This document shows, piece by piece, positions 35,587 to 44,830 of a stretch of DNA of 64,000 bases. Each line of letters begins with the position of its first letter. The stretch's first letter is position 1. The notes beneath the pieces are model-generated. The model saw nothing but the letters and a program-made list of their open reading frames with translations. It had not been told where the DNA came from and did not search any database. Location: the NCBI GenBank assembly GCA_947253875.1, contig CAMYAM010000005.1, positions 1 through 64,000 of the forward strand, read 5' to 3'. Source of the stretch: an uncultured Fastidiosipila sp. (GTDB lineage Bacteria; Bacillota; Clostridia; Saccharofermentanales; Fastidiosipilaceae). The translations under genes were made by a program, and so were the position numbers.

Positions 35587-36648
35587 TTAGTTAAACAAGT
35601 TAATCTCTTTGAAGCTAATGTTTTCTGAAGCAAAGTAGTTTAAGGCTTCTTCTAGATTTTCACTAGATCCCGAAAGTGATACGAGTAAAGTCCCTACAGG
35701 CTTATCTTGAATAATCTCAATGTTACCAAAGAGAATACTTAGGGAAACATCATATTTGCTTGCAAGTTTAGCAATTAAAGGTTCTTTAGCACTGTCTCCA
35801 GCAAAATCTATTCGTATAAGTTTATCATTAGCTTCGATATTCATAATCTCTGGTCTTGTTAAAAGTTTAGCTAAACCTTGTTCTGTAGAACTTGCAGATT
35901 GAATGAACTCCTTGCTTAAATCTGTTTGTGGGTTAGTAAAGACATCAAAAACTTTACCTTCTTCTATAACTTTTCCATTTTGCATTACTGCAACTCTGTC
36001 ACAAATATCTTTAATAACTGACATTTCGTGAGTAATTAGAACAATTGTGATTCCTGTTTTTTTGTTTATTTCTTTTAGTAAAGTCAAAATCGATTCAGTG
36101 GTCTTCGGATCTAGAGCGCTGGTAGCTTCGTCAGAAAGAAGTATTTCAGGGTTATTAGCGAGAGCTCTTGCAATAGATACTCTCTGTCTTTGGCCACCTG
36201 AAAGTTGAACTGGGTAAAAGTTCTTGTGACTACTTAAGCCTACAAGATCCAATAATTCATCAACTTTAGCATCAATTTCTGTTTTGCTCATGTTACTCTG
36301 TTTTAAAGGAAAGGCAATATTTTCGGCAACTGTAAGTTGTTTTAGGAGGTTGAAGTGTTGGAAAATCATGCCGATTTTTTTGCGAACTTGATTTAATTCC
36401 TTGTTGTTTAAATTAGAAATTTCTTTATCATTAATGAAAACTTCTCCGGAATTTTGTCTTTGTAACTGATTAATAACGCGCAGAAGTGTACTTTTGCCCG
36501 CACCAGAATATCCAATAATTCCGTAGATTTCACCAGATTCAATCTCTAAACTTACATTATTAACTGCATGTAGAATCCTATCTTTTTCATTTTGAGAATC
36601 ATTCTCTACTTTGGGAAAATGTACAGACACGTTTTTTAGTTTAATCAT
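35587..36648 (-). CDS. metN: Methionine ABC transporter ATPase MetN
   Basis: This 353-residue ATPase has Walker A GYSGAGKST near residue 46, signature LSGGQRQRVSIARAL and Walker B ILLSDEATSALDP. The C-terminal about 90 residues form the NIL/ACT-like domain (DFAGDSAKEPLIAKLASKYDVSLSILFGNIE), which binds methionine and shuts down transport when the amino acid is plentiful. AGGAGG precedes the ATG. The 300 bp upstream show no SAM riboswitch signature, although many Bacillota met genes have one. Confidence 0.95.
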   Translation of the reverse strand: MIKLKNVSVHFPKVENDSQNEKDRILHAVNNVSLEIESGEIYGIIGYSGAGKSTLLRVINQLQRQNSGEVFINDKEISNLNNKELNQVRKKIGMIFQHFNLLKQLTVAENIAFPLKQSNMSKTEIDAKVDELLDLVGLSSHKNFYPVQLSGGQRQRVSIARALANNPEILLSDEATSALDPKTTESILTLLKEINKKTGITIVLITHEMSVIKDICDRVAVMQNGKVIEEGKVFDVFTNPQTDLSKEFIQSASSTEQGLAKLLTRPEIMNIEANDKLIRIDFAGDSAKEPLIAKLASKYDVSLSILFGNIEIIQDKPVGTLLVSLSGSSENLEEALNYFASENISFKEINLFN

Positions 36649-36948
36649 ATTTCCTCCTTGGTTATACAGCTATTAAATTAATAGACCTGCAAAAACCCTT
36701 TACTATAATTTATTCAGAGCTTTGTCCGAAGAAATTTCTGACAATTATATATGAAAAATAAATCAATTTGCAAGTGTTTAAGAAAAATTTTTGAAGATGA
36801 TTTTGCGGTGAAAGTTACTTCTGAATTTTTGCTTTAGGATAGAAGAAAAATGTCTTGTTAAGATCTTGCAGATCTTATTGTACATATAAAACGCCACAGT
36901 GTTAAAATTAAGCACGGAATTATAATTTTTATGAGTGGGGTGGAAAGT
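36649..36948. other. Divergent intergenic region metN / sugar kinase
   Basis: This AT-rich stretch separates the divergent metN and kinase genes and must hold promoters for both. The palindrome AAGATCTTGCAGATCTT (36860-36876) has GATCT half sites and could be an operator. I see no S-box core and no gene. Confidence 0.4.
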
Positions 36949-38070
36949 ATGAGAGTCAAAGCAGAACTTAACCTAAATGAAGCAATTGCAGCATTTCCTA
37001 TCGAAGGGGAATTAGTAGGTGCACTAAGGTACGGTGATGGGCATATAAACGATACATTTTGTGTATATACTCAATTAGATTCTGGAGATGTGAAACGATA
37101 CATACTCCAAAGATTAAGTTCAGTAGCATTCAAAGAGCCTGATCAGCTCATGCAGAACATAAACAAAGTGACTTTATTTTTGCAAGAAAAAATAAAATCC
37201 GCTGGCGGAGATGCAAACAAAGAAGCAATAAATCTTATCCACACAAAATCGGGTCAACTCTATTTCACAGATTCTAATTCCGAAAATTGGAGACTATACG
37301 ACTTCGTTGAAGGTACATATTATTTATCTAAGGTAGAGAATGCAGAACAATTTCATGAGAGTGCTAGAACTTTTGGTAAGTTCCAAGCTTTGTTAGCAGA
37401 TTTCCCAGCAGCAGAGCTATACGAAACAATAAAAAACTTCCACAATACAGTTGATCGTTTGAATAAGCTAAAGAAATCTGTAGAAGCAGACAAGATGAAT
37501 AGAGTCAAAGAAGTTGCAGATGAATTGAGCTTCGTCGAAAAACGTGTTGCAGACTGTAGAGTCCTTGTAGATCAATTAAACAACGGTACACTTCCACTAA
37601 AAGTTACCCATAACGACACCAAGTTAAATAATATTCTATTTGATAAAAACTCGGACAAAGGTATTTGTGTAATTGACCTTGATACTGTAATGCCAGGACT
37701 ATGTGCCTATGACTTCGGTGATTCTATAAGATTTGGAGCGAATACAGCAGCGGAGGATGAGCAAGATTTATCCAAGGTTAAATTCAATCTCAATCTGTTT
37801 GAGGTATATACCAAAGGGTATGCTGAGAGTAGCAAAGAAACACTAAGCGAAGCTGAGATTAAATCTTTGCCTTGGGGTGCAAAACTAATGACGCTTGAAT
37901 GTGGAATAAGATTTTTGACAGACTATCTTGATGGTGACGTTTATTTTAGTGTAAAAAAAGATAGACCGAAACACAATCTTGACAGATGCAGAACTCAATT
38001 TAAACTAGTTAAAGAAATGGAAAATGTTTGGGAACAAATGTTGGAAATTGTTGAAAATTGTTTCGCATGA
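36949..38070 (+). CDS. N-acetylhexosamine 1-kinase-like phosphotransferase (NahK-like)
   Basis: This APH-fold kinase (373 residues from this start) has the catalytic loop THNDTKLNNILFD (Asp at about 223) and the metal site VIDLDTVMPGL (about 241-251). These lines match NahK, which phosphorylates GlcNAc and GalNAc at C1, as in Bifidobacterium. I choose the ATG at 36949, which has GGGGTGG upstream; the in-frame ATG at 36931 has no ribosome site. The gene opens the glycan region, next to an N-glycan endoglycosidase and mannoside phosphorylases, so it may phosphorylate the GlcNAc left on released N-glycans. A different hexose substrate is possible. Confidence 0.75.
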   Translation: MRVKAELNLNEAIAAFPIEGELVGALRYGDGHINDTFCVYTQLDSGDVKRYILQRLSSVAFKEPDQLMQNINKVTLFLQEKIKSAGGDANKEAINLIHTKSGQLYFTDSNSENWRLYDFVEGTYYLSKVENAEQFHESARTFGKFQALLADFPAAELYETIKNFHNTVDRLNKLKKSVEADKMNRVKEVADELSFVEKRVADCRVLVDQLNNGTLPLKVTHNDTKLNNILFDKNSDKGICVIDLDTVMPGLCAYDFGDSIRFGANTAAEDEQDLSKVKFNLNLFEVYTKGYAESSKETLSEAEIKSLPWGAKLMTLECGIRFLTDYLDGDVYFSVKKDRPKHNLDRCRTQFKLVKEMENVWEQMLEIVENCFA

Positions 38071-38113
38071 TGTTTAGAAAAGTAGATCAAACTATAATTT
38101 ATAGATACATTAA

Positions 38114-38510
38114 GTGAGCGAGAAAAATATTGAAAATATAATTTATGATAAAATTCCTAATCTAAAAATATTTGTAAATAAAATTAGTTATGTTACCCCC
38201 ACACTTACACCTTGATTATGAGTTAGGTTTGGTTTTAGAAGGTGAAAGTGAATTTATAGTCTCTGGTAATGAATATAATCTGATCAAAGGCGATCTCATA
38301 TTGGTGAATCCAAATGAGTTGCACCAAATTAGGACCAAATTAGAAGATGCAGTTTTCCTATTTGTTCAATTTAAAGAGAGTATTTTTTCAAGTGTTTTAC
38401 ATAGTAAAGAAATTATTTTATTTAATGAAAGAGTTTTAAATTTACAAGACGAAAATAAATACAATAATGTAGTTGAAGGAGATAATAATGGCAGTGGTAT
38501 TAGATTATAA
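38114..38510 (+). pseudogene. Frameshifted and truncated AraC-type regulator
   Basis: Two overlapping frames meet at a run of five C (38196-38200). Removing one C joins an upstream frame from GTG 38114 (VSEKNIENIIYDKIPNLK) to the downstream frame, giving VTPHLHLDYELGLVLEGESEF, the H-x-H-x-x-x-E cupin sensor start of AraC-family regulators. The protein ends near residue 130 and has no helix-turn-helix domain. It is therefore both frameshifted and truncated, unless the C run is a sequencing error, which would still leave the truncation. Confidence 0.6.
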
Positions 38511-38862
38511 AAAATATGCACAGAAAGCTAGAGAAGCTGGTACAGAGGGAATTGTACTTTTAGAAAATAGCAATAATGTTTTGCCTCTTGTAGATGAAGA
38601 AATCACTGTATTTGGTAGAACACAGTACGATACGATTTATTGTGGTACAGGATCTGGTGGTTTAGTTAATGTTCCTTACGTTATTTCCATTAATAATGTG
38701 CCTGAGAGAACTATCAACTTTGTAGGAAGTGAAATAAAACAAGAAAATATTAGGTTGGATCTCAGACAAAACTTGCTCAATGTTGTAGATATGCATTTTG
38801 CAGAATCAGGAATCAAAATAAATTCAGCGGAACTAGTGCTACTTGAGGAAAAGAACAGGTAG
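38488..38862 (+). pseudogene. Remnant of a GH3 beta-glycosidase
   Basis: The ATG at 38488 has AAGGAG upstream and opens a 124-residue frame. Residues 1-68 match the start of GH3 glycosidases (KAREAGTEGIVLLENSNNVLPL, then VFGRTQYDTIYCGTGSGGLVN). Complete GH3 enzymes of this kind have over 700 residues and carry the Asp nucleophile later. The last about 55 residues do not continue the GH3 pattern and look like the C-terminus of the same or another protein joined by a large deletion. Together with the broken AraC gene it marks a lost beta-glucoside module. Confidence 0.6.
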
Positions 38863-38993
38863 ATATAGTTAGAAGTAAAGAATTGATTCTATTCAATTAG
38901 GCACTATTAATTTTTTAAGTTAATTGGTGCCTTTTTAATTTAAAACCTTTTTATTTTAAGTTAAAATATTAAGAATTTAGCCTAAAAATTAGC

Positions 38994-38999
38994 TATAAT
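38994..38999 (+). promoter_or_regulatory. -10 element before the beta-mannosidase gene
   Basis: TATAAT lies 28 bp before the ATG at 39028. The -35 position has no clear match, which suggests activator-dependent or weak basal expression. Confidence 0.4.
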
Positions 39000-39027
39000 T
39001 TAATTAATAAGGCTTGAGGAGTTATTT

Positions 39028-41547
39028 ATGCGCAAAATTGATTTGACAGGAGATTGGACATTAAGCAGTTCAATTTTAGATAATGAAGTGAAAGGGAAAG
39101 TCCCAGGTTCTGTTTTTAATGATTTAATTAACAGTGAAATAATGCCGGACCCTTATTACAGACTGAATGAACAAAAATTCACTGAAATTAGTTTTTCTGA
39201 TTTTACTTATACAAAGACTTTTACCGTTAATTCAGATTTATTGAATCATCAATCTCAAGAACTTGTTTTGGATGGAGTGGATACCCTGGCTAATATTTAC
39301 CTCAATAATGAGTTAATTCAAGAAACAGATAACATGCATAGAACTTATGTTATTAATGTAAAAAGTCTTTTGAAATCTGGGGAAAATACAATTGCAATTG
39401 AGTTGAAATCTCCTTCTAGTGCAGTTGAAAATGCAGAGCGGAATAATCACTTACCTCAATTTACAATATCAATGCCAGGTATCGGCCATATTAGAAAAGC
39501 ACACTACATGTTTGGTTGGGATTGGGGCCCAATACTACCTGATTTAGGAATTCATCGTTCAGCATATTTTAGGTTTTATGATGAAGATATTTTGGATTCT
39601 AATTTAATAGGTCAAGTTTTTAGTGAAAATAGTTCTGGTGGGATTACAGCTGCCAATATTTTCATTGATACGAAATGCAAGACATATGAAGACGAAATTT
39701 CAGAAAATCTTACAGAGTTAAATCTAAAATATGAACTTTGTGATGAAGACAATCAAATAATAGCAGAAGCAAACTCACCTTATGGCGAACAAGTTAAGTT
39801 AATTATAAATAATCCAAATTTATGGTGGCCAACAGGCTTCGGTTATCCTTATTTATATACATTAAAGACAAAATTATATTCTAAAGATAAATTAATAGAT
39901 TCCAAGGAAGAAAAACTTGGAATAAGAAAAATAGAATTAAGACAAGACCCTGACCAGTGGGGCGAAAAATTTGAGTTTAGAGTAAATAATCTCCCAATAT
40001 TTATCAAAGGTGCTAATTATATTCCTGAAGACAATATTCTATCTAGAACTTCCAAGGAGAGAACCAAGAAGTTATTAGATGATTGCATCATAAGTAATTT
40101 TAATACAATTAGAGTTTGGGGAGGTGGAATCTACCCAGAAGACTATTTCTTCGATTTATGCGATGAAATGGGAATCCTCGTTTGGCAAGATTTCATGTTT
40201 GCTTGTGCTACATATGAGATTTATGATGAGAAATTTGCTGATAGTGTAAGAGCTGAAATTGTAGATGCTTGTAGAAGGATTAGAAATCATGCATCTTTAT
40301 TACTTTTCTGTGGAAATAATGAAATGGAAGCTGGCCATGTAGATTGGGAAATGCCAGATCGTGATAAGAATAAACAAAAGTATTTAAAACTATTTGAAGA
40401 TCTTATTCCTAAAGTTTTAGAAAATGAGGCGCCTTACAATATTTATTGGCCTTCTTCCCCTTCATCAGGCGGAGGATTTGATAATCCAAACGGTGAAAGC
40501 AAAGGTGATATGCATTACTGGGGAGTATGGCATAGTACATTACCTTTTAAAGAATATAAAAATATAAATCCTCGCTTTATGAGTGAGTTTGGCTTGCAAT
40601 CTTTTCCTGCTTTAGAAACTTTAGAAAAATATATAGAAAATGAAGATAAGAATATTTTTTCGAAAGTAATGGAAAATCACCAAAAAGCAGGTCCAGATAG
40701 TAATCAGAGAATTTTAAATTATGTTTCGCAACTGTATAGATATCCTGAAGATTTTAGAAGTGTAATCTATATTTCTCAATTAGTACAAGCAGAAGGTATT
40801 AAGTATGGTGTAGAGCATTGGAGACAAATTTCTGGAAGATGTATGGGGATTTTGTATTGGCAACTTAATGACTGTTGGCCAGTAGCTTCTTGGTCTTCAA
40901 TAGATTATTTAGGTAAATGGAAAGCTTTGCAATACTATAGTCGTGATTTTTATAATCCACAATTAGTTTCTGCCTTTGTTGATAATACTAAGGTTGATGT
41001 TTATGTGAGTAATGATGCTGCCGAAAGTAAAAATTTAATTTTATCTTGGGAACTTGTAAATTTTGCTGGAGATAAAATCGATTCTGCTGATGTTGAGATT
41101 GAAGCAAAATGTTTTAATACAGAATTAGTCCAAAAATTAGATTTTTCAAAATATTTAACTGATGATCTAGCTAAAGAAAGTCATCTTTTACGTTTGAAGA
41201 TATGTGAAGGTAAGAACCGTATAAGTTCAAACACATATTACTTTGCTCCAGTGAAATATATGAATCTGGAGAAAGGTGAAGTAAACATTGACGTTCAAGA
41301 AAATAAAGATGAAATAGTCATGTCACTTAATTCATCAACTTTTATGAAATCAGTAGAACTTAGAGCCGAAGGTATAGATTTGTTTATTCCACAAAATTAT
41401 TTTGATCTTTTACCAGGTGAAGAAAAGCATATTATCTTTGGTAAAACTGAATTAGAAGAGTTTAAAGTAAATAATGGATGTCCTTTGAGCAAAGATATTT
41501 TAAAAGAAAAAATAAAATACTTGTCAGTTGTTGATACATACAAGTAA
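39028..41547 (+). CDS. GH2 beta-mannosidase
   Basis: This 839-residue enzyme has the five-domain GH2 layout: a sugar-binding jelly roll (about 1-180), two beta-sandwiches, a TIM barrel (about 300-610) and a C-terminal sandwich. The beta-mannosidase line NTIRVWGGGIYPEDYFFDLCDEMG, here seen in pieces, is clear. The acid/base is Glu432 in CGNNEME and the nucleophile is Glu520 in MSEFGLQ. It removes terminal beta-1,4-mannose from manno-oligosaccharides or from the N-glycan core trisaccharide. There is no signal peptide, so it works on imported sugars. It is followed 14 bp later by the alpha-galactosidase. TTGAGGAG precedes the ATG. Confidence 0.92.
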   Translation: MRKIDLTGDWTLSSSILDNEVKGKVPGSVFNDLINSEIMPDPYYRLNEQKFTEISFSDFTYTKTFTVNSDLLNHQSQELVLDGVDTLANIYLNNELIQETDNMHRTYVINVKSLLKSGENTIAIELKSPSSAVENAERNNHLPQFTISMPGIGHIRKAHYMFGWDWGPILPDLGIHRSAYFRFYDEDILDSNLIGQVFSENSSGGITAANIFIDTKCKTYEDEISENLTELNLKYELCDEDNQIIAEANSPYGEQVKLIINNPNLWWPTGFGYPYLYTLKTKLYSKDKLIDSKEEKLGIRKIELRQDPDQWGEKFEFRVNNLPIFIKGANYIPEDNILSRTSKERTKKLLDDCIISNFNTIRVWGGGIYPEDYFFDLCDEMGILVWQDFMFACATYEIYDEKFADSVRAEIVDACRRIRNHASLLLFCGNNEMEAGHVDWEMPDRDKNKQKYLKLFEDLIPKVLENEAPYNIYWPSSPSSGGGFDNPNGESKGDMHYWGVWHSTLPFKEYKNINPRFMSEFGLQSFPALETLEKYIENEDKNIFSKVMENHQKAGPDSNQRILNYVSQLYRYPEDFRSVIYISQLVQAEGIKYGVEHWRQISGRCMGILYWQLNDCWPVASWSSIDYLGKWKALQYYSRDFYNPQLVSAFVDNTKVDVYVSNDAAESKNLILSWELVNFAGDKIDSADVEIEAKCFNTELVQKLDFSKYLTDDLAKESHLLRLKICEGKNRISSNTYYFAPVKYMNLEKGEVNIDVQENKDEIVMSLNSSTFMKSVELRAEGIDLFIPQNYFDLLPGEEKHIIFGKTELEEFKVNNGCPLSKDILKEKIKYLSVVDTYK

Positions 41548-41561
41548 TAAAGGAGAAATAC

Positions 41562-43757
41562 ATGTCGATAAAGTATAATCAAGAATTACAATCTTTTTAT
41601 TTAAACACTAAGAGTACAACATATATCATTTCAATAGTAGATGATAAATATATTTGTAATACCTATTATGGCGAAAAAGTTAAGGAACATGATTTAAGAT
41701 ACTTATTAAGACTAGACGAGTCTCCTTATACACCTAAGGTTAACAAACGTGATACTACATCATTTTTGGATTCTTATAGAGCTGAATATCCAAGTAATGG
41801 AATAGGTGATTATAGAGAAAGTGCAATTGATATTAAAGATTTTAATAATCAAGATGCTGTAGAGTTTCTATATAAAGATTTTAAAATTATGAAAGGAAAA
41901 CCAAAGCTTGAAGGTTTACCGGCAACTTTTGGAAATGAAGATGAGGTAGAAACTTTAATTATTAATGCATATGATCCAGTCTTAAATCTAGAATTAGATC
42001 TCTATTATTCAGTTTTTTCAGAGGTAGATGCTATAAGTAGAAATGTGATTTTTAAGAATACTAGTGCAAATAATATCGAGCTTAATAAAATTTATTCTTT
42101 ATCTCTAGACTTAGAAGATGAAAATTATGAAATGGTAAGTATGCATGGCTCCTGGGCAAGAGAAAGAACGATAGAAAAGTCTCCTATTCACTACGGGAAA
42201 CAAAGCGTTTCCTCTATTAGAGGTGAGAGCTCACATCAGGAACACCCCTTTATTGCTGTAGTAGAGCATGGAGCAACACAAGCATCTGGTAATGTTTATG
42301 GTTTTAGTTTTGTATATTCAGGGAATTTCATTGCTCAAATTGAAAAAAATCAATTTGATACTCTAAGAATTAGCATGGGTATACATCCATATCACTTTAA
42401 TTTCTTACTCAAACCAGGAGAAATATTTACCACTCCAGAAGTAGTTATGACTTTCTCTAGTACTGGTATAGGACAAATGACTAGAAATTATCATGATTTG
42501 TATCGTAATCATTTAATAAGAAGTAAATATCTTTATGCTGAACGTCCAGTATTGATTAATAATTGGGAAGCAACATATTTTGATTTTGATGAGAACAAAA
42601 TTTACGATATTGCTAAATGTGCTTCAGAATTAGGTGTAGAGCTATTTGTACTAGATGATGGCTGGTTTGGTAAACGTGATGATGATAACTCTAGTCTGGG
42701 AGATTGGTTTGTAGATGAAAATAAATTGCCTAGTGGATTAAAGAGCCTGAACGATAAGATAAATAAACTTGGTATGCAATTTGGTTTGTGGTTTGAACCT
42801 GAAATGATTTCTCCAGACTCTGACCTATATAGAAAGCATCCAGAATGGGCAATAGCAATTCCTAATCGTGATCCGAGCTTATGTAGAAATCAATATGTGT
42901 TGGATTTATCTAATCCAGAGGTAGTTGATTATGCTTACGGAGCTGTTGCAAAAATCTTGCGAGAGACTAACATTTCTTATGTTAAATGGGATATGAATAG
43001 ACAACTTAGCGATTTAGGCAGTGCCTACTTAGAAAAAGATAAACAAGGTGAATTAAGTCACAGATATGTACTTGGTGTATATGAGATGCAAGAGCGTTTA
43101 ATCCAAGAATTCCCAGATCTATTATTAGAAAATTGTTCTGGTGGAGGAGCGAGATTTGACCCGGGTATGTTATATTACAGTCCACAGATTTGGGCTTCAG
43201 ATAATACAGATGCTATTTCCAGATTAGCGATACAAGAGGGAACAGCCCTAGTTTATCCTTTGTCTACAATAGGTTCACACGTTTCAGTAGTGCCAAATCA
43301 TACTGTTGGTAGAGTTACTTCATTTAGTACTAGAGGAAATGTAGCAATGTTTGGAACTTTCGGGTATGAATTAGATATAACAAAATTAAGTTCAGATGAA
43401 CAAACTGCAATACCAGATCAGATTGCTAACTACAAGGAAATTCAACCTTTGATTCAAAGCGGTGACTACTATCGTTTAGAGTCTTATAGAGAAAATGGTG
43501 TTTCGGATTCTTATATAATCGTTGATAAGAAAAAAGAAAAGGCAATTTTGTTTTTCGTAAATGTTTTAAATAAAGCAAATGTCAAAAGTAGAAAGTTGAA
43601 ATTGCAAGGTTTAGATTCGGATAAACTATACAGAGTTTCAAGTGAAGATGGAGAAAAATTTGAAGTATATGGAGATGCCCTCCAAAGAGCAGGTATATTA
43701 ATAAAGGGAATCGATTCTGATTTCTTTTCAAAGAGATATTATATTGAAGCAATTTAA
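41562..43757 (+). CDS. GH36 alpha-galactosidase
   Basis: This 731-residue enzyme has the GH36 supersandwich and TIM barrel. The nucleophile is Asp477 in VKWDMNR and the acid/base is Asp547 in WASDNTDA. LFVLDDGWFG and ENCSGGGARFDPGML are characteristic family lines. It removes alpha-1,6-galactose side groups, as in galactomannan and raffinose sugars. No signal peptide is seen. It sits between beta-mannosidase and a LacI regulator in one transcription unit, which points to galactomannan oligosaccharides. Confidence 0.93.
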   Translation: MSIKYNQELQSFYLNTKSTTYIISIVDDKYICNTYYGEKVKEHDLRYLLRLDESPYTPKVNKRDTTSFLDSYRAEYPSNGIGDYRESAIDIKDFNNQDAVEFLYKDFKIMKGKPKLEGLPATFGNEDEVETLIINAYDPVLNLELDLYYSVFSEVDAISRNVIFKNTSANNIELNKIYSLSLDLEDENYEMVSMHGSWARERTIEKSPIHYGKQSVSSIRGESSHQEHPFIAVVEHGATQASGNVYGFSFVYSGNFIAQIEKNQFDTLRISMGIHPYHFNFLLKPGEIFTTPEVVMTFSSTGIGQMTRNYHDLYRNHLIRSKYLYAERPVLINNWEATYFDFDENKIYDIAKCASELGVELFVLDDGWFGKRDDDNSSLGDWFVDENKLPSGLKSLNDKINKLGMQFGLWFEPEMISPDSDLYRKHPEWAIAIPNRDPSLCRNQYVLDLSNPEVVDYAYGAVAKILRETNISYVKWDMNRQLSDLGSAYLEKDKQGELSHRYVLGVYEMQERLIQEFPDLLLENCSGGGARFDPGMLYYSPQIWASDNTDAISRLAIQEGTALVYPLSTIGSHVSVVPNHTVGRVTSFSTRGNVAMFGTFGYELDITKLSSDEQTAIPDQIANYKEIQPLIQSGDYYRLESYRENGVSDSYIIVDKKKEKAILFFVNVLNKANVKSRKLKLQGLDSDKLYRVSSEDGEKFEVYGDALQRAGILIKGIDSDFFSKRYYIEAI

Positions 43758-43776
43758 TTAAATGAGAGGTGATTAA

Positions 43777-44814
43777 ATGGAGAGAAAAGTTACCTTACAA
43801 GATATTGCAGAAAAAGTAGGTGTTAGCGTTGTAAGTGTTTCCAAAGCAATTTCTGGGAAAAAAGGAGTTAGTGCTGATAAAAGACTAGAGATTTTAGAAG
43901 TTGCTGAAAGTATGGGTTACAAAAAAATTAAAAGAAATATAGATGTTAGCATTTCCAATTCATTGAATATAGGTATTGTTATTAGCGAGAACTATATGGA
44001 TGAATATGATTCTTTTTATCTTAACATGTACAAGAATTTAACAACTGCAGCAGCAATGAGCAAAAATTTTACCTTGCTAGAAATACTTTCTGAGGAAGAT
44101 GAATTTGCGTTGAATATGCCTCAATTGATATTAGAGTCAAAGGTTGATGCATTAGTTATAGTAGGTAAAGTAACCAATAGTTATATGCATGAATTAACAA
44201 GAAAAATAACTATTCCTCTAGTATGCCTAGATTTTTCGTATAAGAGTGATAAATGTGAATGTATAATTTCTGATAGTTTTTATGGGTCATATACTATGAC
44301 TAAGTATTTGATAGATCTAGGGCATAGAGATATAGCCTTTGTTGGTACAGTTTTAGCTACGGATAGTATAACAGATAGATATTTAGGATATGTTAAAGCT
44401 CTAATGTATGCTGACATAGATGTTAATATGGATTGGGTAATACCAGATAGGCATCCTCAAGTAGGTGGTATAAATTTCGATGAGTACTTAAAACTACCTA
44501 GCAAAATGCCTACAGCATTTGTCTGCAACAACGATTTGACTGCTAGCGAAGTTATCAAAAGGTTGAAACAAAAAGGTTATTCTGTTCCAGGAGATGTTTC
44601 TGTAGTAGGTTACGATAACTATATTTTCCCTGGTATAAGCCCAATTGAAATAACGTCATACCAGGTTGATATTGATAGAATGGTTGCTATGACTCTCAGA
44701 AAAATTAAAGAACGTTTGCAGGGGCAAAATACTTCCAGCAAAATTAGTATTATTGAGGGACACCTTGTGGAAAAGAATAGTGCAGCGCCTTTACAAAAAG
44801 CAGGGGAGAATTAA
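43777..44814 (+). CDS. LacI-family transcriptional regulator
   Basis: This 345-residue protein has an N-terminal helix-turn-helix (VTLQDIAEKVGVSVVSVSKAIS) and a periplasmic-binding-like sensor domain to the end, with the late family line GDVSVVGYDNYIFPGISPIEITSY. It is the third gene after beta-mannosidase and alpha-galactosidase, 19 bp downstream, and faces the AraC gene tail to tail. It most likely controls the mannoside genes in response to an imported sugar. Confidence 0.92.
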   Translation: MERKVTLQDIAEKVGVSVVSVSKAISGKKGVSADKRLEILEVAESMGYKKIKRNIDVSISNSLNIGIVISENYMDEYDSFYLNMYKNLTTAAAMSKNFTLLEILSEEDEFALNMPQLILESKVDALVIVGKVTNSYMHELTRKITIPLVCLDFSYKSDKCECIISDSFYGSYTMTKYLIDLGHRDIAFVGTVLATDSITDRYLGYVKALMYADIDVNMDWVIPDRHPQVGGINFDEYLKLPSKMPTAFVCNNDLTASEVIKRLKQKGYSVPGDVSVVGYDNYIFPGISPIEITSYQVDIDRMVAMTLRKIKERLQGQNTSSKISIIEGHLVEKNSAAPLQKAGEN

Positions 44815-44830
44815 TGTAATTTGAGACCAT

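Noticed and set aside
36649..36930. Search for a SAM riboswitch before metN
   Set aside because: No S-box or other SAM-binding core is visible and no terminator precedes metN.
38983..38992. Shared 10-mer TAAAAATTAG before the beta-mannosidase gene and before the binding-protein gene (45987-45996)
   Set aside because: It is too AT-rich and not symmetric; in this composition such a match is expected by chance.
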